Below, piece after piece: positions 7,019 to 15,656 of a stretch of DNA of 55,229 bases. The position numbers were made by a program, and so were the translations under genes. Position 1 is the stretch's first letter; every line of letters begins with the position of its first letter. This DNA comes from Candidatus Falkowbacteria bacterium UBA2355 (GTDB lineage Bacteria > Patescibacteriota > Patescibacteriia > Patescibacteriales > Patescibacteriaceae): positions 444 to 55,672 of the forward strand of contig DDTV01000014.1 in NCBI GenBank assembly GCA_002344425.1. The letters are read 5' to 3'. The notes under the pieces are model-generated. The model had not been told where the DNA came from and ran no database searches. It saw only the letters and a program-made list of their open reading frames with translations.

Positions 7019-8990
7019 CATTTTGATTTTGCTAATCGCCGGGTTTTTTCCGGTTTTGGTTTTGGCTAAGGACACTTATCCTAAGTTGGCCAATTATTAT
7101 TTGCCTTTTTTCCGGCAAGCCGATTATGAGCAATTGTCTAAGTGGGATTTGCTGATTATTCAGGCCGATATGATTGCTTACAATCCAGGATTTTTCGATT
7201 ATTATCGTACGCGTAAACCGGACGGAATTCTTTTACCCTATATCTATTCCTCCTTGATTCACGAAGAGCGCAACGGTTTCGGCGGTCTTGAATTGCGTGG
7301 TATGGTTTATGACGCTGTTAACCGCGGCAATTGGTGGTTGCGCGATTCGTCCGGCAACAAAATACAGCCCTGGCCGGAAATTAGCGCCATCAATGTCACT
7401 AACAGGGATTGGCGCAACTTCTATGTTAATTATCTAAAGAACGACATAAGATTGGACTTATGGGACGGTGTCATGTTTGACGTTGTTGATGCCGAAATAG
7501 GCCACTACAGCCGCAATGGAATCGATATCGACGCCAACGGATCGGCCGATGCTACTTCGACGGTTAATCAAAAATGGCGCGAGGGTATGGCCGCTTTGTT
7601 TTTGCAAACCAAGACCATGCTGGGCAATAAAGTAATTGTCGCAAATGGAAATTCGGTTGAAAGCTATCAGCCCAATACCAATGGTCGCATCTTTGAACGT
7701 TTTCCAACGCCTTGGGAGGGAAATGGTTCTTGGCAGGCCAGCATGTACCAATATTTAAAACGTTTGCCTACCAAGAACAAAACGCCGAATATTTATATCA
7801 TCAACGGCACTTCGCGCTCGGGCGTGGCCGGTGATCATCGCCAAATGCGCTACGGTTTGGCCAGTGCTTTGATGGGCGACGGATATTTTTCCTTTGATAA
7901 CGGCAATTCGACGCACGGCCAACTTTGGTGGTACGACGAGTACGACGTCGCCCTTGGTCGCGCGGAATCTTCTTATTATAATCTTTTAAATAACAACAGC
8001 GACTATGTCGAACCGGGCCTTTGGCGTCGTGATTTTGAAAACGGAGTGGCGATTGTCAATGCGACTGGCAAAGACCAGTTATATATTTTTCCGCGCGAAC
8101 AGTTTGAAAAAATTAAAGGCACGCAAGATAGAAATTTCAACGATGGTTCAAAGGTGAATTATGTCCGTCTTTCGGTTAATGACGGAATCATTATGCGCAA
8201 AATAAAACAGGATATTATCGCCTCGGTTTTCCCTAACGGTAATTTTGTCCGCGTTTTTAATTATTCAGGCGCCCAGCAACGCAACGGTTTTTTTGCCTAT
8301 CGGCCCGATGCCTTGCCTAACGCTTTGGTTCTGTTGGAAGATCTTGATAATGACGGAGCACGCGATCGTATTACCGAACAAGGCGGCCAGATAATTGTTT
8401 ATCGCTCGGGAAAATCTACGGTTCGTATTTCTCCTTACGGGGCAAATTTCAAAGGCAAGTTGTCTTTCGCGGTTTATGATTTTAATAAAGACGGTTTTAA
8501 AGAAATCGTCGTTGCTCCATTATCGAGCGGGGGACCGCATGTCAAAATATATTCGGCAACAGGTAAAATGTTAAATCCGGGATTTTTCGTTTTTGATAAA
8601 AATTTCCGCGGCGGAGTAAATCTGGCTATTGGCGATGTTAATAATGACGGCAAGGGTGAAATTATCGCCGCAGCCGGCAAGGGCATGCCTTCGACAATTA
8701 AAATTTTAAGCGAACAAGGTCGAACGCTCGGTTCTTTTTCCGCTTATGATAAAAATTTCCGTGGCGGAGTTAATGTCGCCGTGGGAGATGTTGATAATGA
8801 CGGCAAAAATGAACTCGTGGCCGGCGCCGCAACGGGCGGTCCGCATGTCCGCATCTTTGATTACGCCGGACGCCTGCGCGGTCAGTTTATGGCCTATGAT
8901 CCAAAAACCGGTACCGGCATTTCCGTGATGATTGCCGACACTGACGGCGATGGTAAGAATGAAATATTAGCCGGAACAGCCAGTTTCTAG
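7002..8990 (+). CDS. secreted GHL15-like glycoside hydrolase with FG-GAP repeats
   Basis: 662 aa. A signal peptide at residues 1-22 ends 'LVLAK'. Residues about 25-330 resemble the putative glycoside hydrolase family GHL15: 'ANYYLPFF', 'LLIIQADMI', 'DLWDGVMFDVVDAE' (acidic residues at the end of a barrel strand), 'VIVANGNSV' and 'DGYFSFDNGN'. Residues about 400-662 are FG-GAP/integrin-like repeats with calcium-type loops (DLDNDG, DFNKDG, DVNNDG, DVDNDG, DTDGDG) and the recurring 'FRGGVN' and 'GGPHVRIF' motifs. It sits inside the polysaccharide operon, so it may trim or release the polymer outside the cell. The start overlaps the preceding gene by 17 bases. Confidence 0.75.
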   Translation: MLRKLNILILLIAGFFPVLVLAKDTYPKLANYYLPFFRQADYEQLSKWDLLIIQADMIAYNPGFFDYYRTRKPDGILLPYIYSSLIHEERNGFGGLELRGMVYDAVNRGNWWLRDSSGNKIQPWPEISAINVTNRDWRNFYVNYLKNDIRLDLWDGVMFDVVDAEIGHYSRNGIDIDANGSADATSTVNQKWREGMAALFLQTKTMLGNKVIVANGNSVESYQPNTNGRIFERFPTPWEGNGSWQASMYQYLKRLPTKNKTPNIYIINGTSRSGVAGDHRQMRYGLASALMGDGYFSFDNGNSTHGQLWWYDEYDVALGRAESSYYNLLNNNSDYVEPGLWRRDFENGVAIVNATGKDQLYIFPREQFEKIKGTQDRNFNDGSKVNYVRLSVNDGIIMRKIKQDIIASVFPNGNFVRVFNYSGAQQRNGFFAYRPDALPNALVLLEDLDNDGARDRITEQGGQIIVYRSGKSTVRISPYGANFKGKLSFAVYDFNKDGFKEIVVAPLSSGGPHVKIYSATGKMLNPGFFVFDKNFRGGVNLAIGDVNNDGKGEIIAAAGKGMPSTIKILSEQGRTLGSFSAYDKNFRGGVNVAVGDVDNDGKNELVAGAATGGPHVRIFDYAGRLRGQFMAYDPKTGTGISVMIADTDGDGKNEILAGTASF

Positions 8991-9023
8991 GCTGTTTATA
9001 ATTTGCTATACTAATAAATAAAT

Positions 9024-10790
9024 ATGCCTGCAAAAACTTCAAAAAATCCTTTAATCGCCTCGGCCGGCAAGGGGATTATTATTGAGAAGCTAAATATCTT
9101 GATAGAACCGCTAAAGGCGCGTCACGAACGCCATTATAAGGACAGATACTTCCATTTCTGGGCCGATATGCTTTTAGCGGGCGTTCTAATCGCCTTGGTA
9201 ACTACTTTGGCTTGGCTTTTGTTTTGGCAACCGCGTCCCGACTTTTCATTAGAAGGCCACTTTATGTCAGCACGAGTAGTCAGTGGCGATGTTGATGAAT
9301 TTGTCATTAACTATGAGAATGAGGAAGGAAGACCTATTGGCGGAGCTGTTCTGAGTCTTGAATTGCCTAAAACTTTTGTTGTTCAATCGGCCGCGCCGGC
9401 TGTTTTATTCGATAACAAATCAAATACCTTTGCCTTGGGCGATCTTGATAAGGGGGCCAAGGGAAGCCTGCGTATCAAAGGCGTGGTTCAAGGAGAGACG
9501 GGCGAACGTCAATTTATAGGACTTAATTTGATGTATCAATACGGGCAAATAAAAAAACAAGTTTTGAATTCTATTGTATATAATATCGACAGCTCTGTTT
9601 TAGAATTAAGCCTTGAAACGCCCGGTGCCGCTTATGAGGGAGTCTCCTTTAACGGTACGGTTGAAGTAAAAAACTCGGGCAATGCCGCACTTAATAATGC
9701 CGCACTTGTTTTGCCTAAGAGCGATTGGCAAATTTCCGCCGGTGAAAACGCTTTAAACGACGGCTTACTTAAACTGCCTGATCTTTTGCCCGGAGAAAGC
9801 AAGCAGATACCCTTTGAAGCTACGCCTCTGCAAGGCTTGGGAGAAAAAGATTTTGTAGTGGAAAGCGTTTTGATAGTCGATGATACGAATTTGCTCCAAT
9901 CTAAAATAGCTCGTCGTTTACTGGTCACTGCACCGGAGTTGAACGTGGCTTTGGACTTTAAGAATAAAGTTTTCGAAGGCAATGAAACTGCTTTGTCCAT
10001 GACTTTCAGCAACAAAGGAACAAGCGATATTTCAGATTTGATTTTTTCCTTTACCAATAAACGCGAAACCATGTCAGTTAGCAGAATCAGCAGCGAGAAA
10101 AATGATTTCTCGGTTGTAAATAATTCCCTAACATACCAGCCGGTATTATCAGCCGGCCAAGAAGCCAGTGCCGATGTGACGATTTATTTTGAACGGCAGG
10201 GGAATGCTTTGAATGACTTTTTAAATCTGGCCGTATCTATAAAATATAAAATGGACGGAAAAGAATTTAATTATTCAATTGCGGCGCCCCGTCTTAAAAT
10301 TAATTCCAATCTTTCGGTCAACTCAGGCGCTTATTACTACGGTCCGCAAGGCGATCAATTAGGAATTGGACCGATTCCTCCAAAAGTCGATATCCCAACG
10401 ACTTATTGGATTATTTGGGAAGCTAACAATTTAGGTAATGATATTGCAGAGTTCGAAGTCAGCGGTGATTTGCCGTCCAATGTTGTTTGGCTGGATCAGC
10501 AAAGTTTAGTTGCCGGAGGCTTAAGTTATTCGCCGATTGGGCGGCGTGTCCTCTGGAAAGTGGACAAATTATCTCAAACCGGGGGCAATTATAGGGCCAG
10601 CTTTGCCATTAGTATTGTTCCTAGGGCTGAAGATTTGGGCAAGATTCCGGATTTGCTTTCAAATCTTAATTTTAGCGGTTTAGACTTATACACAGAAGCT
10701 CGAATCTCTAAAAAATTGGCTAATATTACAACTAATATTGAGAATGACCGCCAAGCGGCCGGAAAAGGCAGGGTAGAATCATTGGAATAA
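9024..10790 (+). CDS. membrane-anchored protein with extracytoplasmic beta-sandwich repeats
   Basis: 588 aa. A cytoplasmic N-terminus of about 47 residues is followed by one membrane helix (about 48-68, ending 'LAWLLFWQPRPDF') and a long extracytoplasmic part. That part contains repeated Ig/DUF11-like sandwich units: 'DEFVINYENEEGRPIGGAVL', 'FNGTVEVKNSGNAALNNAAL', 'ALSMTFSNKGTSDISDLIF', each the 'N.G...A....L' pattern of CARDB/DUF11 folds. No catalytic motif is visible, so a structural or scaffolding surface role is inferred. A TATACT -10-like box (9007-9012) ends 11 bases before the ATG, so the leader is very short. Confidence 0.7.
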   Translation: MPAKTSKNPLIASAGKGIIIEKLNILIEPLKARHERHYKDRYFHFWADMLLAGVLIALVTTLAWLLFWQPRPDFSLEGHFMSARVVSGDVDEFVINYENEEGRPIGGAVLSLELPKTFVVQSAAPAVLFDNKSNTFALGDLDKGAKGSLRIKGVVQGETGERQFIGLNLMYQYGQIKKQVLNSIVYNIDSSVLELSLETPGAAYEGVSFNGTVEVKNSGNAALNNAALVLPKSDWQISAGENALNDGLLKLPDLLPGESKQIPFEATPLQGLGEKDFVVESVLIVDDTNLLQSKIARRLLVTAPELNVALDFKNKVFEGNETALSMTFSNKGTSDISDLIFSFTNKRETMSVSRISSEKNDFSVVNNSLTYQPVLSAGQEASADVTIYFERQGNALNDFLNLAVSIKYKMDGKEFNYSIAAPRLKINSNLSVNSGAYYYGPQGDQLGIGPIPPKVDIPTTYWIIWEANNLGNDIAEFEVSGDLPSNVVWLDQQSLVAGGLSYSPIGRRVLWKVDKLSQTGGNYRASFAISIVPRAEDLGKIPDLLSNLNFSGLDLYTEARISKKLANITTNIENDRQAAGKGRVESLE

Positions 10791-10815
10791 AGCCCTCTTT
10801 TAATCAAAAGAAAAG

Positions 10816-10845
10816 AGTCAAGGCCTGAAAACCTTGACTTTTTTT
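10816..10845 (+). terminator. rho-independent terminator
   Basis: AGTCAAGG (10816-10823) pairs with CCTTGACT (10832-10839) around an 8-base loop. A run of T follows to 10845. It ends the operon whose last gene stops at 10790. Confidence 0.85.
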
Positions 10846-10868
10846 ATATATTATGGTAAGGTAAACCA

Positions 10869-10898
10869 TTAACATAAATTTCAAAAAATCGTTATATT
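10869..10898 (+). promoter_or_regulatory. probable promoter, near-leaderless start
   Basis: TTAACA (10869-10874), 18-bp spacer, TATATT (10893-10898). The ATG at 10909 begins 10 bases after the -10, leaving room for only a few leader bases. Confidence 0.45.
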
Positions 10899-10908
10899 CA
10901 GTAACTAT

Positions 10909-12228
10909 ATGAAGAAAATCATTTTTTCCGTGGTTGCGGCCGCTATGTTGGCCACAACTCTTATGCCGATTCCGGGAGCCGAAAGTAAGCTTAAGGCTTA
11001 TTATTCCGGTGACGCTATTTCTTATAAAGGTCAATTAATCGTTGGTACGGCCAGTACCGGCGCGCTTGAACTTTATAAAATGGAAGGCGACAACGACTTA
11101 GTAAAGTTCGCGTCTTTTAGGACTGTTGATCCGCGTTTTGGTACGCAGATTGATTTCAGCGACATGATCTTTAAAGTTGAAGGCGGTAAGTTGTTTGTTT
11201 ACGCGATTGAACCGCGTGCAATTTACAAATACGACGCCAGCACCTTGACCAAGGCTACGCTTATCGCGCAGGCCAAAGACAATTCTTGGGATTGGTTTGC
11301 TGAATTGGACGACGTCTCCGGTTATATTGCTACTGTCGGTTATAAGGGAGTTAAAATCTGGAATAAAGATTTGCAGATTATCGACGGTTATGATCTTAAG
11401 AACCCGGACTACCAGTACAACATTAGCTCTGCGCAAAGCGACAAATTCCTGTTTAATATTGCTAACGGTAAGGTTTCTATTTTCGATAAAGAATCCCGCA
11501 AAGTTGAAAAACAATTTGATGTTGTTAAACAGTGGGAGAACCGCACCTATCGTCACCAAATTTACAATGATAAAGTTGATAACGCGATTTATATCGCCGA
11601 TGATGCCGCTGTCAAGAAATTCAATCTTAACGGTGAAATCGAAAAGAGCTTTAAATACACCGGTCCCTTCGGTTATGATGTTACGCCGTCTTATGACGCG
11701 CGCTACATTTATTTCTCCAACGGTATCGGCGTTGTAAAACTTCGCAAAGAAGATTTGTCCGTTGTCAGTTATATCTATACCAGCTCAGTTGCTAATTTCG
11801 GCGGTTGGGCGATGGGTTTGAAGGTTGTTAAGGATGCTGAGGGGGAAAAAGTCGTAGTTTTCAATAACTCAAACATTTTGGTTTTGGATAGCAATTTAAA
11901 GACTTTGCCTCGCGGTGATTTCAACATTGCCTTTATCCAGGCTACTGAAGAAAGCAACTTCCCGGAAATTGTTGAAACTCTTTTCCTTAACGTTGATAAA
12001 AATCGCGCCCCGGCTGGTGCCCAAGTATTAATCAGCGGCGGTGGCTACGGACGCAATGAAAGTTTGCGCATTGAATTTGCGGGCACGACCTTTGACGCTG
12101 ACGCCGGCTTGGACGGACGTTTCAGCAAGATAATTACGGTGCCTAATGTTAGCGCCCGTCGCACGGATATTACGGTTATTGGCCTTGATTCCAGTCTAAA
12201 ATACAGTCTAGGTTTCCAAATTGAGTAA
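10909..12228 (+). CDS. secreted protein, probable beta-propeller, C-terminal sandwich domain
   Basis: 439 aa with a signal peptide (about residues 1-25, 'AAMLATTLMPIPGAES'). Residues about 30-340 read as repeated four-strand blades ('KLFVYAIEPRAIYKYDASTL', 'GYIATVGYKGVKIWNKDL', 'NAIYIADDAAVKKFNL', 'RYIYFSNGIGVVKL'), the texture of an NHL/YVTN-like propeller. Residues about 365-439 ('GAQVLISGGGYGRNESLRIE') resemble a small IPT/TIG-like sandwich. It has its own terminator-promoter boundary upstream. A surface or carbohydrate-binding role fits the locus, but no enzyme motif is seen. Confidence 0.65.
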   Translation: MKKIIFSVVAAAMLATTLMPIPGAESKLKAYYSGDAISYKGQLIVGTASTGALELYKMEGDNDLVKFASFRTVDPRFGTQIDFSDMIFKVEGGKLFVYAIEPRAIYKYDASTLTKATLIAQAKDNSWDWFAELDDVSGYIATVGYKGVKIWNKDLQIIDGYDLKNPDYQYNISSAQSDKFLFNIANGKVSIFDKESRKVEKQFDVVKQWENRTYRHQIYNDKVDNAIYIADDAAVKKFNLNGEIEKSFKYTGPFGYDVTPSYDARYIYFSNGIGVVKLRKEDLSVVSYIYTSSVANFGGWAMGLKVVKDAEGEKVVVFNNSNILVLDSNLKTLPRGDFNIAFIQATEESNFPEIVETLFLNVDKNRAPAGAQVLISGGGYGRNESLRIEFAGTTFDADAGLDGRFSKIITVPNVSARRTDITVIGLDSSLKYSLGFQIE

Positions 12229-12231
12229 GCC

Positions 12232-12260
12232 TTGACAGAGTATAGTATTAATGTTATAAT
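12232..12260 (+). promoter_or_regulatory. perfect-consensus promoter of the GT4 gene
   Basis: TTGACA (12232-12237), exactly 17 bp, TATAAT (12255-12260). It starts 4 bases after the preceding stop codon. The predicted leader is about 24 nt without a Shine-Dalgarno. Confidence 0.85.
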
Positions 12261-12290
12261 TCTTTATTACTCAAAAGTTTAGTTTTTACT

Positions 12291-13466
12291 ATGAAAATCG
12301 CGTTTATCGGACAAAAAGGTATCCCCGCGCATGTTGGCGGAGTTGAACGGTATGTTGAAGAACTGGCCGTGCGTTTGGCTGCCTTCGGACACGAGGTTAT
12401 TGTATATACTCGTCCGAACTATACGCCGAAAGAACTCGGTTCTTACAAGGGAGTTCAATTAATCAGCCTGCCTTCAATCGGAACAAAGCACTTGGATGCT
12501 ATTTCGCATACCTTGTTCGCTTCACTTGATGTTTTGCGCCGCGGCGTCGATGTTGTTCACTATCAGAGCATCGGTCCGGCTTTGTTGGCCTGGATTCCTA
12601 AATTGTTTGGTCGTCGCCTTAAAGTAGTCTCGACTTTGCAGTGCCGTGATTATGAACATCAGAAATGGGGAGCTTTCGCTCGTTTAATGCTTAAACTCGG
12701 CGAACGATCAATGTGCCGTTTTTCCGACGAATTGATTGTAGCTACTAAATCGATTGCCAATCATGTAAAAGACAAATATGGCATTACCGCTCCGGTTATC
12801 CCGAACGGTGCCACTATTCCGACTCAAGAGTCGGGGGTTGCCGCTTTGTCTGCTTGGCAGCTTAATAAGAACGGCTATATTTTGGCCGTGGCTCGTTTAA
12901 TCAAACATAAGGGTCTTGATTATTTGGTTGAGGCTTATGGCAACCTTCAGACTGATAAAAAATTGGTGATTGTCGGTGACGGAGCCTTTACGGACGATTA
13001 TGTTGCGGAATTAAAAGCTCGCGCCGCAAAAAATGAAAACATTATCTTTACCGGCACTCAGCAAGGCGAAACCTTGGCCGCCTTATTTGATAATGCTTAT
13101 CTCTTTGTTCACCCTTCCGAATCAGAAGGTTTGTCCTTGGCTTTGCTCGAAGCTATGGCTCGCGGTAAAGCGGTCGTAGTTTCCGACATTGCTGAAAATA
13201 TAGAAGCCATTGGTAAAGCCGGTGCCGCCTTTAGCAATAAAGACGTTAACGACCTTACCCGGGTTTTGAATAATCTTTTAGCTGACTTTGATTTGTCTGA
13301 TCGCTTGGGCTCCGCCGCTCGCGAACGCGCCAAACAATTATATGATTGGGAGATTATCAGCGAGAAGACGGCCGAAGTTTATTTGGCCTCATTATCGGCC
13401 CGTTCCTTAGGAGCTAAACTCAGGAATTTATTGACCCAGGTTTCAAGGATTATTCCATTATTCTAA
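12291..13466 (+). CDS. GT4 family glycosyltransferase
   Basis: 391 aa. The N-terminus 'MKIAFIGQKGIPAHVGGVER' matches GT4 enzymes with a DUF1972-type N-domain. 'LIVATKSIANHVKDKYG' and 'VIPNGATIP' mark the inter-domain region. The C-terminal donor domain has 'ILAVARLIKHKGLDYLVEAY' and the EX7E-type 'SESEGLSLALLEAMARGKAV'. It is soluble and would act at the cytoplasmic membrane face on the growing oligosaccharide. It is transcribed from its own perfect-consensus promoter, so it is probably well expressed and independent of the upstream operon. Sugar specificity is unknown. Confidence 0.85.
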   Translation: MKIAFIGQKGIPAHVGGVERYVEELAVRLAAFGHEVIVYTRPNYTPKELGSYKGVQLISLPSIGTKHLDAISHTLFASLDVLRRGVDVVHYQSIGPALLAWIPKLFGRRLKVVSTLQCRDYEHQKWGAFARLMLKLGERSMCRFSDELIVATKSIANHVKDKYGITAPVIPNGATIPTQESGVAALSAWQLNKNGYILAVARLIKHKGLDYLVEAYGNLQTDKKLVIVGDGAFTDDYVAELKARAAKNENIIFTGTQQGETLAALFDNAYLFVHPSESEGLSLALLEAMARGKAVVVSDIAENIEAIGKAGAAFSNKDVNDLTRVLNNLLADFDLSDRLGSAARERAKQLYDWEIISEKTAEVYLASLSARSLGAKLRNLLTQVSRIIPLF

Positions 13467-13485
13467 ATTTGGTTTTTGATTACAT

Positions 13486-13511
13486 GTCTCGTTATTGAAA
13501 AATAGCGAGAC
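13486..13511 (+). other. 11-bp hairpin with GAAA tetraloop upstream of pair B
   Basis: GTCTCGTTATT (13486-13496) pairs along its full length (one G-U) with AATAGCGAGAC (13501-13511), closed by GAAA. There is no T-run after it, so it is not a classical terminator. It may be a leader stem, a processing site or an operator. Confidence 0.6.
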
Positions 13512-13528
13512 GGAATTCGAAAGTCAAA

Positions 13529-13572
13529 GGAAAGTAAATAAACAATAAAATATAAAGGAGAACACTAAATTG
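13529..13572 (+). promoter_or_regulatory. strong Shine-Dalgarno with TTG start (pair B leader)
   Basis: GGAAAGTAAAT (13529-13539) and AAAGGAG (13554-13560) lie before the TTG at 13570 with a 9-nt gap, the same arrangement as the pair A leader at 1549-1613. The likeness fixes the TTG start and links the two gene pairs. I see no clear promoter for this unit. Confidence 0.6.
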
Positions 13573-14334
13573 AAAAAAACATTTCTGTTATTCTTGGCAG
13601 TGTTTCTGACGCCAATGATAACTAACGCTCAAGTTTTATTCGAAACCAAACTGCTTCCCAATATGATGGTGGAGTATAGAGTTGGTTTGCCGGTATTGAA
13701 GAAAGCGACAGTCGCTTATATATCCGGTGAAATGACGGAGAAAATTTCAGCCACAGGCGAAGTTGAATGGGAGAGGGTTGAGATAAAGGATTCTGATGGC
13801 GACGGGTATTATGAGTACACCTTCGTTACTTGGAACCGTTTAATCAAGTTTTACTATTCGGCAGTCAATATAAATTGGAATCCCTTGCTTAAGAATTCCA
13901 ATTACTTTGATGAAGAGTCTGGTTGTTGGATCATCGGATTTGTTGATCAGCAATTATTAACAGCCGCTGAATTCAAGCCCATTTATCCCGGAACTTGGGG
14001 TGATGGTTTTATCAGAGGTGAAATGATTAACAATCAGGTCTGTCTGATGTTTAATTGTCAGACCTTGTCAGAACCGACGGTTGAGGCATTTGTTCAACTT
14101 TCCGGCCATCAATGGAAGGAAGAGAAATTACAAATGCTTAACTCTTGGGGCTGGGGCATGATATGTCTTAAGCCTAAGGACTTATTCTGGCAGGATGAAG
14201 CCGGCAATATCAACGAAAATGAGCTGTGGCTCGGTTTCGGCGGATATTCTCCGGAAGGAAAAAAAGTATGGCCCAGAAGTATTGATAAGTCCAGGTTTTA
14301 TGTTCTGGACAAGGGCTTTAAGTTAACATTTTGA
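13570..14334 (+). CDS. secreted protein of unknown function (pair B, first gene)
   Basis: 254 aa from a TTG start behind AAAGGAG. A signal peptide at about residues 1-20 ends 'MITNAQ', again with likely cleavage before Gln as in pair A. The mature protein is beta-rich with many aromatic residues ('WNRLIKFYYSAVNINWNPLL', 'GCWIIGFVDQQLL', 'NELWLGFGGYSPEGKKVWP'), an acidic 'DSDGDGYYEY' stretch and three cysteines. No family was recognised. Its stop is TGA. It forms an operon with the lipoprotein gene 44 bases downstream. The leader, signal-peptide style and codon choice differ from the surrounding glycan genes, which suggests acquired cargo. Confidence 0.75.
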   Translation: MKKTFLLFLAVFLTPMITNAQVLFETKLLPNMMVEYRVGLPVLKKATVAYISGEMTEKISATGEVEWERVEIKDSDGDGYYEYTFVTWNRLIKFYYSAVNINWNPLLKNSNYFDEESGCWIIGFVDQQLLTAAEFKPIYPGTWGDGFIRGEMINNQVCLMFNCQTLSEPTVEAFVQLSGHQWKEEKLQMLNSWGWGMICLKPKDLFWQDEAGNINENELWLGFGGYSPEGKKVWPRSIDKSRFYVLDKGFKLTF

Positions 14335-14378
14335 ATAAAAAACAAACAACAAACCAAAAATAAAAGGAGAAACAAGAA

Positions 14379-15545
14379 ATGAAGAAATTAAAATATTTCT
14401 TTTCAGTGATTGTTATCGCAATCACAACATTCTTGGTAGCGGGCTGCGATAACGATATGACGCTCGGACCAAACCCGGTTGCAAACGAAGAATTCCGTAA
14501 TATAGGTGTTCTTGCTAATGGTTTAATCAGACCCGGTGATACTGTAAAGGGCTTGCCCTTAAACGCCAATGTTAATGTTTCAGATACATCAATCGGAGCA
14601 GTTAATGATTCAACCCGTTGGTTCTGGTATAACCTTAATGGTACTGTTGCCGAAGTTGATTGGGGTAAAGACGCCAATTATCTTTACGGCGGAGTAGCAG
14701 GCGTATATAAAGCATCAAAGCGGGTTAAATCAGCTAACGGTCAACAGGATACAATGGTATATTATCTGGCCATTGGTTTAGGCGGCGGTACCGGACTTGG
14801 CGAACAAATCGTTAAGTTGGCACCTTCGACCTTTATAAATTCTGAAGGCGAATACAGTCACTCTATTGGATTCAATACGGAGTATTTCACTGATAATGAT
14901 ACTGCCAGGGTTTGGTATATTTTAAGAACATCTGGTTCTTATAATCCCAAAGCTCTTAATTGGAATGATGTTGTTGTCTTTAACGGTATCAGATATTTAA
15001 GAGTGGCTATCCAGGTACCGGATTCAACTTTACATTTGGCCTATGGGTGGGGAGATACTACCGGACCGATCGGCACTTGGAAGTTTGCTAATATCACAAC
15101 TTCCGAATGGTTTGAACCATCGGTACAAATGGCCGAGATAATGACTAAGAGTGGTCAATGGTATAAGCATGGCATGATTACCTATACGGTATTGGGTAAT
15201 GCAGGTGATAATAATGCAGCCAGGCGGGTATTTAGGTGGGAATCTGTTTTAATAGGTAATCAAACCTATTATAATTTCTACTTTAATAGCCGCTGTGTTC
15301 CTACAAATAATGGAACAAATCCATATGTGCGTTACCGCCTTAATGGTAACTCCGCATGGATACAGCAAAATGCTACATACATAGGATCAACCGGTTTTAT
15401 GTCCATCCAGTTGCCACGCACGGATTTTATAGGTACGGGGCAGGGAGACTTCGAATTCTACGCCGGTAATATTGAAGCTAATTACACAGGTTCAGACTAC
15501 AATTATCAATTCTTAAACCAATATCTGCAGGGTTTCTGGCCATAA
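14379..15545 (+). CDS. lipoprotein of unknown function (pair B, second gene)
   Basis: 388 aa behind AAAGGAG with the same 9-nt spacing as its neighbour. The N-terminus 'MKKLKYFFSVIVIAITTFLV' leads to the lipobox 'LVAGC' with Cys at about residue 23, so it is very likely lipid-anchored. The mature protein is a long Gly/Asn/Thr/aromatic-rich beta structure ('YLAIGLGGGTGLGEQIVKL', 'LRVAIQVPDSTLHLAYGWGD'), resembling adhesin or sugar-binding sandwiches, but no family was recognised. It ends before a 14-bp terminator. With the first gene it probably makes a secreted and anchored partner pair. Confidence 0.75.
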   Translation: MKKLKYFFSVIVIAITTFLVAGCDNDMTLGPNPVANEEFRNIGVLANGLIRPGDTVKGLPLNANVNVSDTSIGAVNDSTRWFWYNLNGTVAEVDWGKDANYLYGGVAGVYKASKRVKSANGQQDTMVYYLAIGLGGGTGLGEQIVKLAPSTFINSEGEYSHSIGFNTEYFTDNDTARVWYILRTSGSYNPKALNWNDVVVFNGIRYLRVAIQVPDSTLHLAYGWGDTTGPIGTWKFANITTSEWFEPSVQMAEIMTKSGQWYKHGMITYTVLGNAGDNNAARRVFRWESVLIGNQTYYNFYFNSRCVPTNNGTNPYVRYRLNGNSAWIQQNATYIGSTGFMSIQLPRTDFIGTGQGDFEFYAGNIEANYTGSDYNYQFLNQYLQGFWP

Positions 15546-15589
15546 GGTCAAAATCCTAATCAGCTCTTTCAAAAATCCACTATGTGGTA

Positions 15590-15627
15590 CCCCTTGTTTA
15601 ATGAAAACATTAGACAAGGGGTTTTTT
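15590..15627 (+). terminator. rho-independent terminator of pair B
   Basis: A 14-bp stem (15590-15603 with 15608-15621, one G-U) closed by AAAA, then six T. It is one of the strongest terminators in the window. Confidence 0.9.
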
Positions 15628-15641
15628 AATTTTGCGCACTG

Positions 15642-15650
15642 TGATACATT
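15642..15650 (+). promoter_or_regulatory. extended -10 promoter, leaderless tsaB
   Basis: TGA followed by TACATT (15645-15650) makes an extended -10 box. The ATG at 15657 begins 7 bases later, where transcription should start. No convincing -35 is present. Confidence 0.45.
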
Positions 15651-15656
15651 GTTTAT

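Noticed and set aside
1487..15627. Assembly chimera as the explanation of the foreign-looking pairs
   Set aside because: Each unit is bounded cleanly by a promoter or hairpin and a terminator, and host operons resume intact on both sides, which is unlike a random join. It cannot be excluded without reads.
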